Shown: positions 10,565-23,472, counted from the first letter of the stretch. The stretch: 64,000 nt of DNA from Ananas comosus (GCF_001540865.1 NC_033638.1:6076949-6140948); one strand, 5' to 3'. Notes: generated by a model from the letters alone, not told the origin. Numbers and translations are program-made.

Positions 10565-12932
10565 AATATAGGCCAATTTGCATAAAAAGCCCACTTATTT
10601 TGGGCAATTGCAAAACCAGGCCACCTTTTTCGTTTTTGCAGATTCAGGCCAAATTTTTAGCAAACTGACAAAAATACCCTTATTACTTTTTTTCTCTCCT
10701 CTTTTTTTTTTTTCTCTCGTTCTTTTTTTCTCTCTTCAAAGAAGGTAGCGGAGGCGGAGGCGGAGGCGGAGGCGAAAACAACTCGCCTCGCCTCCGCCCC
10801 GCACGCCCTCGCCCTCGCCCTCGCCCGTGCAACCTGTTCTCCTCACCTCCGACCTTGCTGAGGCCGCGCCGCCACCGTTCTTCTTCACTAGGGCACGGCG
10901 ACATCGAGACGCAGGCTCTTCTTCTCCACCGCGCGTCGGAACGCCAAGACGTCGTCGGAGGCGGCAGGCGGCGAGATCGCCTCCGACGACGTCGCGGTGG
11001 TTGCGATAGAAAGTAAGGAAGAGGTGGTAACAAAAAAAGGTTATAGAAAAAAAAATAATAATAAAAAACAAAAATAAAAATTATTTTTTTCCTACAGAAA
11101 AGATCAAAAAATAAAGAAGAAGAAAGAAAATGATGAAAATTATACTCTTAAAATAANGGCGGAGGCGGAGGCAGAGGAAGAGGCGAAAACGGCCCGCCTC
11201 GCCTCTCACCCTCATGCCCTCGCCCTCGCTCTCGCCCGCGCACCCCCCCCGCCTCCCTTGCCTCCGACCCCCTGCCGAGGCCGTGCCACGACTCTTTTTT
11301 TTTCCCTTTCTCCGACCCTCCTCTACCGTCTCCGACAAAAACGCCTCTCTTGCCCACTCTCGTTTTTCCCCGCCCTTCTCGTCCTCTTATTTTCTCTCCT
11401 TCTCCGCCGCCTCTAACGACGACGTATCTTCGCCGACGCCGATACTATGGAGGTCACGCGACACTGCAACCTTGGAGCGAGAGGTCCTTAGTAGCGTCGT
11501 CGCCAGCGCCGGCGACGTGACCGTTAGCAGAGACGGGTGAAAAAAAAAATTAAAGAAGGAAGAAGAAAAAAATAAAGATAAAGAATTATAAAAAAAGAAA
11601 GATGAAGATGAAATTGTATCGTTAAAATAAAATTACATTATTTTAAAGAACGTTGCACTATTATGGATATAAGTTGCACTACTTAAGATGTAAACTGCAC
11701 TATTTAAGATGAAAATTACACTATTTAAACGAAAATTATACTCTTTGGGAGATATTTACACTGTTTCTCCTCTTATTACACTCTTTGAGATGTAAACTAT
11801 ATCTTTTAAGATGAAAGTTACATTCTTTAAAGAAAATTTACACTTTTTGAGAGATATTTATACCATTTCTTCTCTTGTTGTACTCTGTGAGCTGTAAACT
11901 ACAGATTTTAAGAGATATTACACTATTTCTCCTCTTGTTGCACTGCTTCTTCTTTTGTTGCACTATTTCTACTCTTAAAGAGTGCAACAAAGGAAGAAAT
12001 AGTGTAACAAGAGAAGAAACAATGCAACAAAGGGAGAAACAGTGTAACTATCTCTTAATGGTGCTGTTTACATCTCAAACAGTGCAACAAAGAAAAAAAC
12101 AGTGTAAATATTTCTCAAAAAGTGCAACTTTTGTTTTAAAAGTGTAACTTTTATCTTAAAGGATATAGTTTACATATCAAAGAGTGTAATAAGAGAAGAT
12201 ACAATGTAAATATATTCCAAAGAGTGTAATTTTTATTTAAAAAATATAATTTTTATTTTAAAGGGTACAGTTTACATCTTAAATAGTGCAACTTATATCC
12301 ATAATAGTGCAAAGTTCTTTTAAAATAGTGCAATTTTATTTTAACAGCGCAATTTCATCTTCATCTTTCTTTTTTATTTTTGGTCATTATTTTTTTCTTT
12401 TTCTTTTTCTTTCTACTACAATTTTATTTTTGTCACCCCTGTTTGTCAAAGATCATGGCGTCGGCGACGCCGTCGCTAAGGACCCTCCGCTCCGAGGCTG
12501 CAGCGCCGCAGCGACCTCCGCAGCATCGGCGTCGGCGAAGATGCGTCGTCCTCGGAGGCAGCGGAGGAGGAGGGAGAAGGAGACGACGAAAAAGCCGGGG
12601 AAGAGCGAGAGAGAAGTTGTAGTCGGAAACAGTGGAAGAGGGTCAGAGAGGAAAAAAAAAAAAGAGTTGCGGTGCGACCTTGGCAGGGTCGGAGGTGAGG
12701 AAGGCGGGGGTGCGTGGGCGAATGCATGAGAGTGAGAGGCGAGGCGGGCCGTTTCCACCTCCGGCTTTGCCTCTTCCTTTGCTGCCTTCTTTGGCGAGAG
12801 AAAAAAAAAATAAACGAGAGAAAAAAAAAAGAGAGAGAGAGAGGAGAGAGAAAAAGTAATAAGGATATTTTGATCAGTTTGCAAATACTCAAAATTCGTT
12901 ATTTTTTTATACAACTTGGCCTTTTTTTTTAA
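10565..12932. mobile_element. Large foldback element with GC-rich arms and AT-rich core
   Basis: Ends ggccaatttgcataaaaa (about 10572) and, complemented, ggccaagttgtataaaaa (about 12925) are inverted, each followed by words near aaactgacaaaaata. The GC-rich block 11158-11540 (gcggaggcggaggcagagg, then cccgcctcgcct) pairs in complement with 12430-12800. The AT-rich core 11627-12345 is itself antiparallel around about 11984: gcactattatggatataag pairs with cttatatccataatagtgc. A third GC-rich unit (10735-11150) precedes the N at 11157. The overlapping frames here are low-complexity Arg/Ser-rich readings of repeats, and I do not call any of them a gene. Confidence 0.65.
11635..12350. repeat. Diverged repeats of AGTGCAAC/AGTGTAA units forming a palindrome
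   Basis: Dozens of short units of about 25-30 bp, each containing gttgcactatt or ttacactttt on the left half, switch to the complements agtgcaac and agtgtaa on the right half after about 11975. The same unit type recurs at 26975-27180 in a second element. Confidence 0.7.
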
Positions 12933-14119
12933 TACTAAAATTTTAATTTTTTTAAAATTCTCGAATTAATGAATGCAAGATGTGCATTTCATTTTAGAGT
13001 GTAGAGATAAGATTTTTTTAATTTTATATCCCCTATGCTGTTCCCTGTTTTGAAATTGCCGCATAATCTTTTATTCTTATGACTTGCGCTCTTTGTATAA
13101 TCAATTTTTCTTAATAAAATCTCCGTGCTATCAATTTTTCTCAATAAGATCACTCCATCAGTAAAACTAATTGAAAATTTAATTCCTGACAATAAGCCGT
13201 TTAGATTTAGTACAACTGCGAAGGGCCCACTTTTCGAGGGGTCGCATATTCTAAAACTACTATAGTCCTAACATACTTAATCGTTTTAATATTTTTGAAT
13301 CTAGTCATCGTCCAAAATATTATAACTAGATTAAGAGATTTAGTTATATTATAACTTATACATAACATTATTTCAAATTCTGAGAGCATCACGACAATAT
13401 CGATGAGTAGGAAAAACAAATGGATTGCATACAATAATGATGGTGGGAAAAAGATAGAAGCGAAGCGGGATCTTTCCTAAATATTTTTTCTATTATATTA
13501 TTTAGAAAAAAATATTGTATAGAGACCCCAAAACTCTAGCTTTTAATTTGGCTATGAGACTCTTAAATTTTATTAAATAGTTTAATATGCTTCCCTTCTT
13601 AACTAAAATTATTAATTATATAGTTGTTTTGATCACATATTATGTACATACCCTTAGAAAGTTTTAAAATATAAAAAAATTATTTTTCTATTCTAACATA
13701 TGAAAAAAAAAAAAAATCAAAGTGCCCTCAATAATCATGCCTAACTAGTTAAGATACCCGCGTAATGAGGCGGATAGTTAATATTATATTTAATTTATAA
13801 TTAATATTAGAAAGTATATTTTTAGTTAAATAATACAATATTAATAAATTGTCATTACTTAAAAATATTTTTTTTCACTGCTAAATAAATTTCAGAATTA
13901 GTATTCAAGCAAAAATTCAATATAGAGAAGCAAAAGAAAAGGAGAAAAAAGAATATTTTTTTTTGTTCACAGATAAAATAATATTTGACAAAAATTATAT
14001 TATTGAGAATATATAATTATAAAGTGTTCGCGGTTCACGTCCGAAGTAAAATATTATCGATAGTTGAAACTTAATAATTTAATTCCGCAAACTATTAAGA
14101 TAATAGAATAATTTAGAAA
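12933..14119. other. No gene seen
   Basis: AT-rich intergenic DNA with short A/T tracts. I recognise neither coding sequence nor a complete repeat in it. Confidence 0.5.
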
Positions 14120-14590
14120 AAAAAATGAGCGAGTTCGGTTTAGAGTGTGGTGCTTATACAAATTAATACAATCATTCAACGTGGAGCCCTCACTCAACAA
14201 AAAAATCGGTTGAAAGATGGAAACTATGAATCAATTGGTCTGGTTCGGTCCAATGAAGCAAACCAGTTCAAGGAAAAAAAGAAGGCATCAGTTTGGCTTA
14301 GGCAGAAAAAAAAAAGGGAAACTTAAGCCAGTTTAGGGTAGAGGCCTCACTCAACTATAATCGGATCGGTTCAAACAATTAAAAAGAAAATACGGTTCAA
14401 AAATGAAAACGTATAAAACAATTGGTCTGGTTCAGTCCAATGAAGCAATTTGACTCTATCTGGTTTAAGTAAAGACAAAGGAAAACCATGTTTGGTTCAA
14501 GTAAAAAAAGGTAAAATTATTTGGAGGACTTGAGCCTGTTCAGGATGACACTCATACTTGACAACCCGGTTCGGTTCAAGTAAAGAAAAA
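14120..14590 (+). repeat. Direct repeat, period about 187 bp, GGTTC-rich
   Basis: The segment caattggtctggttcggtcc (14231) recurs as caattggtctggttcagtcc (about 14418), with matching flanks ccaatgaagca and a preceding ctcactcaac. It resembles non-coding parts of LTR retrotransposons, but no primer-binding site was found nearby. Confidence 0.5.
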
Positions 14591-14849
14591 GAAACCGGTA
14601 TAGCCCACAACCAACAACATTGAAGAAAATGCTGTCATGTGGCAAGATTTTGGAGAAATAATGAATAGTAATAGATAATAGATAATAGACAATAGATTAC
14701 TAGAACCATAAGGAAAAAAATATTCTTTGCGTTTCGAAATTATCGAAATTGCAAGATATGCGATCGAAATAGTTATGTGAATTAAACTTTTTTAATATAG
14801 TTTAGGAGGTCTAATTGTTGAAATTAAAAATTTGAAGGTTTCTGCTCTC

Positions 14850-15930
14850 ATGGGTCGGATTCCGGACAGATTTTCAAAAACACAAACCCGAACCCGACTC
14901 CAAACCCAAAACCTGAATCCGACCAAAAATTTGAAACCCGAACCCGATCGGGAACCCAAAAATTTGAACCTAAAAAGATTATTTCTCATTTCAATATTTC
15001 AAAATATATTATATTAAATCTAAATTCGAATCCGGCCAAAAATTCGAATCGAAATCCGAACCTGAGCCAGACTCCATATCCAAACTCGAATCCCACCAAA
15101 AATTCGAAACTTGAACCTGAAAATCCGAACCTAAAATAATTATTTCTCTTTTTAATATTTCCAAATATATTGCATTAAATCTAAATTTTTAAAATACAAA
15201 TTCAAATATGACATCAAATATTGAGCTAGACTGGTATACTATCGGTAGCACGGAGGCCTCCGTGCTACCAAGTTGTTTTCAATGATGCGGCTTCCAAATC
15301 AACGATCAGTTTCGTTAGACTTGATCTACACTATTGAAAGTATTTGGAAACTAAATTTCATAATTTTTCGGCATCATTTACCTATCAAACGAGCAGTATA
15401 AAAATGAACGGCTGAAAATAAAAATCTCATAAAAAAATGATGATAAAAGATTTGAATTTAAGATCAGAGGTACTAATCTTACTCTAAATAGTGAAAAAAA
15501 AATTTATAAAAATTTCATCATATTTGGATTGTTTTACACCGTTAAATTCACAAACGCATCACATCTACCATTAAAATTGTCAATTTTGAGACTTTTTGAT
15601 CACTAGACAAATGATGCCAGAAAATTATGAAATTTATTTTCTAAATACTTTTAACAGTATAGATCAAGTCTAACAGAGCCGATCGTCGATTTGGATGCCG
15701 CATTATTGAAAACAACTTAATAGCATGGATCCCTCTATGCTACCGACCTAGTATACCGGCCTAACTCTCAAAAATTTATATACATACTATATATAATGTA
15801 AAATAAATTCGGGTCGGGTACTATCAAAATTCATACCCAAATCCAAATCCGTCGATTTTTTTTTTTTGATATCGTATTCGAAACTATGTCCATTTAGTAT
15901 CGGATAAATTTATTTTGTTGGGTTCGGGTT
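14850..15930. mobile_element. CCGAACCC-type repeat split by a foldback MITE
   Basis: Left portion 14850-15215 has many cgaacccgac/aacctgaa words. The right portion 15805-15930 has gggtcgggta and gggttcgggttt. The MITE at 15223-15769 lies between them, consistent with insertion into an older copy. Confidence 0.4.
15223..15769. mobile_element. Foldback MITE (GCACGGAGG type)
   Basis: The left arm (gtatactatcggtagcac, then aagttgttttcaatgatgcg) pairs with the right arm (cgcattattgaaaacaactt, then ctaccgacctagtatac). The stem is long and there is no coding capacity. Related copies are at 37629-38163 and 61905-62229. Confidence 0.65.
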
Positions 15931-16169
15931 TGCATAAAATTTTGGATATCCGCACCTATGGACATTCCTACTTTCTACATATATGATAAAGTTTAGGGGT
16001 CTCACTGCATTTTTACCATATAGTTGGTAACTTGGGATTATTACTCCGAGATATCGCAATACGGAGCCCCGATAAATAAAATAAAATAAAATAAAATAAT
16101 ATATTAGGACAAATAATATAATATAATATAATATAATATTAGATATGCCTCTTAATCTCAAGACAAAAA

Positions 16170-19100
16170 GGTGAAAAATACACGGAGACCCCCTCAACTC
16201 TAGTTGATTTTGAAATTAATCCTCAACTATTTTTTTTTGGGTTTGGAATTAAGTGATTTTAGTTTACAAAATTAATTTTTAATAATATAAAATTAGACTA
16301 ATTGGTGATTAGTGACTAGTAGAGTTATTAAGTATGATAAGTTGTGAGATAACCAAGTATATAAAAACTCCTATAAAAAAATAGCAATTAAAAAAGGCAA
16401 ACCAAAAGGTCGACCCCCCTCGACTATACGTCATTCTGAAACAGGCCCCTCAAGTATTTTCTTAATAGAGATTTAATTTTAATACTTAATTATGTTAAAA
16501 TTTCTACCAAATTTAGTAATTTTATTAGTTATTAGTTATTAATTATTCCAATTCTATTTACTAAAATGTAATAAAGTCATAAATTAATGAAATTATCGAC
16601 AAATTAATAAGCCCTCCAAGTTTTGAGGTACTAAAATAAATTATATTAATTATCCTTCTATATTTTATTATTATTTCAAATAGGTCCAACTATTTAGAAT
16701 AATTATTGAATTCAGTTATAAAACTTAGTAAATATAAATTGTATGTAAAGTTATTTATAATTAAGCAAGAGAATCATATAAATTGAATAAATAGGAGATC
16801 TCCTTTTTTTAATTTTTTATATATTATTAGAGTTACAAATTAGATATATATTGTCATGTGGATTAATGTATATACTAACTCGTTTAAGTAGAGTTTTACA
16901 ATCTAATTATTTAAATTTTAATATTTTTGAATCTATTTGAGATGATGATAAAGTATGGGGTGGTAATTGAATTTTTTTAATACATAGTAATGTAATTGAG
17001 ACTGGGGTACCGAAACTAGACCTTGGGTTGAAGTGGAGTTTGGTTAGGGCATGTTTGGTTACTCGAAAGTCAGCAAAGTGGAAAAAGTGACTTTTATAAA
17101 AGTAATTTTTTAGTTCAATTGTTTGGTTGCTATAAAGTAAAAAATTAACTATAATTATATATATATTTTTTATTAAATTATATATAAAGATGTAAAAATA
17201 TAAACAAACGACTTATACTTGCAATTTAAATTAAAAATTTAAGACATAAATTTAATTTACAATTTGAATTTAAAATTTAAGTTAAAACTTATAAGTGAAA
17301 TTAAATTTTAAAATAAAAGATCAACACAAAAATTAGAAAATTTATTCAAATTTGAATTTATAATTTGAATCATATATTAATTTACTTCTTGATCTTAAAT
17401 TCTGAATTCAAATATGAATTCATAATTTAAATTAATATTTAAATTTAAATTAAAATATGAGTTTAAATCACAATTCGAATCAAACATTTGAATTCATAAT
17501 TTGAATTCAAATTCAGACTGAAACTCATTATTGAAGTTAAATGTAAATAACAAATTTGAATTTAAATTTTAACATGAAAATTTAAGTTTTAAATTTAAAT
17601 TTCAGTCAATAATTTGAATTTATACTTGGAACAATTTGAATTCAAATTTCAAATTGAAGTTCTTAACTAAAAATAATTTGATTAAAATTTAAATTTAAAT
17701 ATAAATTTAAATTCTAGAATTCAAAATAAAAATTAAAAATTTAAATTTAAATATAAAGTCATAAATTTGAAGTTAAAATTTTATGTTGAATTTTAATTCA
17801 CAAATAAAATTCAAAATGTGATCATAATTTTAATTCAAATTTAAAGTGAAATTAAACTTTAAAAATAAATTTAAATATTAAAGTTAAGAACTAATATATC
17901 ATCTTAGTTAAGCTTTCCACTTTCGATGATTTTGAGCCGAAGTCAAAAAAGTGAGATTTAGTTATAACTCACTTTATCAGCCTACTTTCGTAAAGTAACT
18001 TTTATATTCACTTTTGTAAACCAAACAACCGATAAAACCTCACTTTCTAAAAGTATCATTTTCGATACTACACTTTCGGTAAACCAAACATGCCCTAAAA
18101 CTAATTTTACTCTGCTGTTTATTTTGCATAAAGTGAATAATGTAAAACTATAATTTATTTATAAATAATAAATAACTTAATAAATAATAAATAATAAATA
18201 ATAAATAAAAATAATATAATTATCTTCCTATATAATTAAAAAAATAATTTAAAATAACTAAATTATTTTTTATACATAAATTATTATAATACAATAATAA
18301 AATTATAAAATAAAAAAATATAAATACTTAGCTAATCATATTTTATATATACAAACTAAATGAAGGAAATAATAAAACTTAATTCATCAAATCTTATTAT
18401 ATTTTAAGTATACAAACTAAATAAAAGAATAATTAGTTCCATAATTAATTATATTTAAATATAACTAGCATAACTCATTGTATTATTTTATTTTTCACTT
18501 CGTCTTTCTTCACCATAATTGACTTCGGCCCAGAGTGAAGGTAATTATGCTGTTTCGGATAACTTAGGTTTTGATCCGTATTTTTATTACGGCGAAACAA
18601 ATAGTAGAAGTAAATGTTTACGGTCGAAAATGACTTCACTCCTCTCCGGTTACGCCCAAACAAACAGGCCCTAAAGTGCAAAGGGGCGCTTAATAACTTT
18701 GGGTCATTTGGTTCGGCGTAAAATGAACCGAAAAATTATTTTCGGTATGAAAAATACTCTTATTTGGTTCAATGTAAAAATATTTTTTTGTTAAATTTAC
18801 AAATTTGAAAAAAAATTAAAGTTTTTGTTTTTTTATTGGTTTTTGGCGAAAAATAAAAATTCAAGCCGTATAAATTTTTTTCATTCATTTTTTCCACTTA
18901 CTACGTTTGGTTCAACATAAAACTGTAAAAATTAATTTTCTATGGAAAAAAATTTTCGGTGGAAATTTTTTTTTATATCTTATAGTATTTGATTCGTAAA
19001 AAAAAAGAGATTTTTCATCAGCATTTGTTTAGTTGAAAGGCAAAAAATTCATATCTGTTTGGTTTGGTAAAAAAAAGAAAAAAAAATTTATGCAGCTTCA

Positions 19101-19461
19101 GTTTTCGTTTTTCACTGAAAGACAGCGAAATACGAAAACTTAAATTTGTCCCCAAATCTAAAAATATTTTTTTCGAATCAAACAAGAGAAAAAATAATTT
19201 TCATTTCAAAATTAATTTTTTGGTTCGTTTTATGGGAAACTAAATAAAAGTAGATTTTTTTTTCTTTGGACCAATTATGTGATGATAAAAAACTTTTTTT
19301 TTCCTATAAATCAAAATTATAAAGCGTAAATTTTTTTTCACTAAAATTATTTTTTATGAAAATTATTTCTCACTATTTTACGTGAGCCCTCAGCCAAAGA
19401 GTCAAAGTTTAAGAGGTGATTTAAAAATTTTCCATTGTTGAGGGGTCTCCATACATTTTTA
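16170..19461. mobile_element. Composite of nested AT-rich elements with CTCAACTC/GAGACCCC ends
   Basis: The left end (aaaatacacggagaccccct) and right end (gttgaggggtctccatacat) look like opposite ends of one family. A further left end is at about 9216 and a right end at about 52205. A second TIR element sits inside at 17045-18097, and the stretch 18700-19380 (atttggttcggcgtaaaat and similar) looks like another. No frame of note. Whether 16170 and 19461 belong to a single insertion is an inference. Confidence 0.35.
17045..18097. mobile_element. TIR element with almost pure AAATTT/GAATT interior
   Basis: The left end tagggcatgtttggttactc and the complement of the right end tagggcatgtttggtttacc are clear inverted copies. 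About 700 bp of interior consists of permuted aaattt, gaattc and taaatt words. No matching target duplication could be read (agtttggt against aaactaat). Confidence 0.6.
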
Positions 19462-19640
19462 CCTAACAAAAAGACAAAAAGAAGAGGCACGAGAGAGAGA
19501 GAAGAGACACAATTCGAATTAAAGCTTCTCTCTCTCTCTCTCTTTCTCGCTCTGCATAATAAAACCCTCTCACTGAATCCCCCATTCCAATTTTTACAGC
19601 GATTTGGAGCTCCTCGATTCCCCCCTACTTCTCCTCACAG
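19440..19640 (+). other. SINAT: Probable 5' leader exon of the SINAT gene
   Basis: A pyrimidine-rich leader with a CT run at about 19524-19545 ends in ctcctcacag directly before a gtaata donor at 19641. The next acceptor (ttttgaacag) at 20948 opens the exon containing the ATG, so an intron of about 1.3 kb would interrupt the 5' untranslated region. The transcription start is not defined by the sequence. Confidence 0.5.
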
Positions 19641-20973
19641 GTAATAAATGTCGTCAAAATCACTTTTTTTTTTTTCTTCCAATTTTTTACCCATTTCCAT
19701 CCCCCAGTTTGATCCAAGCTTTGTTTTTTGTTTTTTTTTCGAATTTTGATCCATTTTGTTTGATAAAGTTTTGATTTTGGGGGTTTTTTTGTACTGTATT
19801 CGCTCATTTCACAATTTCCCCCCCTTTTTGATTTACCTCATGAGGGAAAAATCCGACCTTTTGAGGTTTTATGTGCTTACAAATATTGGCCTTTTTTTAT
19901 TTTATTTTATTTTATTTATTTTTGTAGCGCTTGTTTTGATTGATCTGTTGACAATGTGGTATATTAGGAGTACATTAAATGCCCACTTAGTCTCTGAATG
20001 AGTTGATCCTTGCATTGATTTGTAATAATTGATTATTCCATGATGCAATTAAGCTCCTATTTGTTGTTGTTATTATTATTACTATTATTTTAACACATAA
20101 TGCAGTTCATTTTCAGATGCATTTTCTTAAGATCAATAAAAATAAAATGTTTGAGTTACTGTGAAATCAGTTGTTGCTGCTTCAAATTTCCCAATTATCT
20201 TTTTGAAACTGCTAAAAATGTACCAAAATTGTGGATCTTCTCTTCTAAAAAGATTTGTAGGGTAATATTTTTTTCAATTAGACTTAAAATCTACTGAATA
20301 AAAGACCATTTCTCTTTGATTAAAGTTGCACAGGCCATTTGTCGGCTCGGCGCTTAAAATGTTCAAAATTATCGAGCATCGACATTCTTGGAAAGGTCTG
20401 CAGTTGCTGTATTGATGATTAATTCAGTATACATCTCTTTAGTTCTAGTTAAGTGCCACCGAAATGATCCGAAAGGATATTTAATTAAATAGTCTAGTTC
20501 GAGTCGTAGTTAGTTCTTCGTGGTCTTTCATCTGAATCTCAGATCACTTGATTGTGTAAGTGTTATCTCAGCTCTAAAATAAGGCTTTGCAAACAATAAA
20601 TCTTGTCGAATCTAAGTTGGACATCTAGGCGATCACGCATGATAATGAGATATGAGATAAGGGAGATCCAATCAACCTTTTTGTTTGTTTTAGGAAAATA
20701 TTCTCTGAAATAGTTATTTGTCATGTATTTTGTTGTCTCATTATGTAGCCGTCGTATTGCAATGCTTTGATAATCGTATTCGAGTCTTTCCATGAGACCC
20801 TTGCCTCAAGGAGTAAGAATAAATCATGGATTTTCCCTTTCGGCCTTATTTTGTCACATATTTCATATTATGGCCTAAAATATTTCTTTATAATTTCCAA
20901 ATTTAACGATGAAAATTTGCGATAAATTTCCCTACTCATTTTGAACAGGGCCCTTTAATCATTTCTGCTCCTT

Positions 20974-23472
20974 ATGGCATCCGCCACTTTTCTCGATGAT
21001 ATGAGAGCTAGCCCGGAGGTTGTTGAGCCATGTAAAAATGAAGAGATAATGGATGTCAGCGAACATGTCAGTGACCATATCCAGCATTCACCGAAGCCAA
21101 ATGTATCTGTTGCTAGCAGCGTCCGCGAACTTTTAGATTGTCCTGTCTGCCTGAATGCTATGTATCCCCCCATTCATCAGGTAACCTTTTTATTTTCAAT
21201 TTTATTTTAAGCGACTACAAATACAATAATGAGTTGTTGAAGAACATCTATAGGCAATTTCTTGTTTACGATCCTAGAAACTAAAGCTGGATGTAGCAAT
21301 TTGGCGTACCGTCGTCTATAGCATATTAAAGTTGGATTTTTGGTGCAAATTTATTATTAAAATTAGTTATTGAAGAATGAATAGATGAGGTTTCTTTGAT
21401 TCTCGGCATAATTCGATACGATTCCTTGGAGATCTTAACAGGGAATAGTTGATATTTCCATTTGTCGGGGAAATTTAATCCAAATTGCCAACTTACCATG
21501 CGCCGCATCTTTGCAGCGTTATTAATCTCTTATTTTTAGAGCCTAGAGAATGCGACCTGTTTCTCTCTTATCATCTGTCTTGGAAAGTTTTTATTTAATA
21601 AATTATCATCATAATCTAATTTTGCTTACCGTATGGCAAGATCCAAGATTATGCCACGCCTCGAAAACTTTGTCCTGTTACTGTAATTCCTAGCCGGGAA
21701 ACATTATCTAACGTTCTCTTTGTGTATGCAGTGTTCGAACGGCCACACATTATGCTCGGGGTGCAAGCCACGAGTTCACAACCGTTGCCCGACTTGTAGG
21801 CATGAGCTTGGCAACATTAGATGCCTTGCGTTAGAGAAAGTGGCGGCCTCTCTCGAACTCCCCTGCAAATACCAGAGTTTTGGGTGTATGGGTATATATC
21901 CTTACTACTGCAAACTGAAGCACGAATCGCAGTGTCAGTATCGACCCTACAACTGCCCGTATGCTGGATCGGAATGCACTGTCGTCGGCGACATTCCGTA
22001 TTTAGTGACGCACTTAAAGGATGATCATAAGGTCGACATGCACAACGGGAGCACCTTTAACCATCGATATGTCAAAGCGAACCCTCATGAGGTCGAGAAT
22101 GCAACATGGATGCTAACGGTACTGTTCGAACGCAATTTTTTTTTTTTTTTGGATGTTCGCATATATGTTGCTCAAAACACAAGGCCCATAACCGGAAAAG
22201 AAACAAAAAGAAGAGACGGGTTTAATGTGGTTTGGTCGAACTGATACTACACTCTTTCATTTCAGTGGAGTTACAGCTGGATAAATAGTTACAAAGGGCC
22301 ACATTAAACTATAAACCCTAAACCCTTAGCAACGTCTGCTTAAGCACTGTCCGCTGAAGCATCAGAGTAGATGCTTCAGCGAAAGGCCGTTTTGCCGCAT
22401 CCTGTTGCACTGCATAGCACCAGCGAGCACTATCAAACTTGCCCTTGGTTAAACAGCACATCTGCAGAAGCTCCTGCTACGCCGAACAGGATTTATAGGT
22501 AGACACGAGAGCAAACATTTTTCCGTGCTTTGTTCATAAATTTGTTTGAGACTTATGCCTCTAGTGCGAGGTGAAGTTCCAAACGGAAATACGCTATTGA
22601 AATAATGCCTGTTAACTACTCTTGCGACACGAGGACACGTGGCGTTACGCAAATTATGATATGACTAAATGTTAACCAAGGGAAAAGTCATGTGGCATGA
22701 TCAAACCTATCTTTTTGTTAGCTCTTCGCGTTGCGTTCTATACCATACATATGCAATTACTAGGTTGTTTACTATTGGCGAATATAATATAAACACCGTT
22801 TTCTGGTAGCTTAAGCTATAAGAAAACAACGATTGTTTCATAGCAGGAGGTCCCGAGTTCGAAATCCATATCAAAAAGCCTCGAGTCCAGACATGAGAGG
22901 GAGTGTTGAATATTAATATTAAGAATGCCATTCTCCGGTAACTTGAGCTTTTGGAAAACACTGATTGTTTCATATAATTTAACAAATATAACTAAAATCA
23001 AGGATGTAGTGTACTAATATATCTTACAGTATCTAGAGTTTTATCCTTTTTTCGGCTTTTCCTTTTTTCGCTTTCCCATTTTCTCTCATATTTTTCTAAT
23101 TGAACCACAGTAATGAATGTTGCTTTTATCAATACATATATATATACATAGGTTTTCAGCTGTTTCGGCCAATATTTTTGCCTCCACTTCGAGGCGTTCC
23201 AGCTGGGGATGGCGCCGGTGTACATCGCATTCCTCCGGTTCATGGGGGACGACGTCGAGGCCAAGAACTACAGCTACAGCCTCGAGGTCGGGGGCAACGG
23301 CCGGAAGCTGATCTGGCAGGGGGTTCCCCGCAGCATCCGCGACAGCCACCGCAAGGTCCGCGACAGCTTCGACGGCCTCATCATCCAGCGGAACATGGCC
23401 TTGTTCTTCTCGGGCGGCGACCGGAAGGAGCTGAAGCTGCGGGTCACCGGGAGGATCTGGAAGGAGCAATGA
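20974..23472 (+). CDS. SINAT: SINA-type RING E3 ubiquitin-protein ligase (SINAT family)
   Basis: Three coding exons, joined by GT-AG introns at 20974-21180, 21732-22118 and 23152-23472, give 304 aa, within the usual SINAT length of about 300-330. An N-terminal variable tail is followed by a C3HC4 RING with C56, C59, C70, H74, C77, C80, C88 and C91; the RING is split by intron 1. Next come the SIAH-type zinc finger (about residues 105-165) and the TRAF-like substrate-binding domain ending GRIWKEQ. SINAT proteins bind an E2 through the RING, dimerise through the C-terminal domain and ubiquitinate target proteins; in plants they act in hormone, autophagy and stress regulation. The start is the first ATG of the exon and lies 25 bases after the acceptor. 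Intron 2 (22119-23151) contains a TRIM-like insertion. The last exon is much richer in GC than the other two. All key residues are intact, so the gene is probably functional. Confidence 0.95.
22770..22975 (+). mobile_element. TRIM-like mini retroelement in SINAT intron 2
   Basis: Two direct repeats of about 70 bp end in gattgtttca (22829-22841 and near 22970) and share cttaagct/cttgagct..gaaaaca. Between them lie caggaggtcccgagttcgaa, the sequence that normally follows a tRNA-Met primer site, and a purine run (gagagggag) just before tgttgaatat. This is the order LTR - primer site - polypurine tract - LTR without any coding region. The primer site itself has lost its tggtatcag part. Confidence 0.5.

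Noticed and set aside
10683..12932. Numerous Arg/Ser/Pro-rich frames up to 153 codons
   Set aside because: They arise from GGCGGA and CTCGCC repeats in the foldback arms, occur on all strands at once, and match no family known to me.
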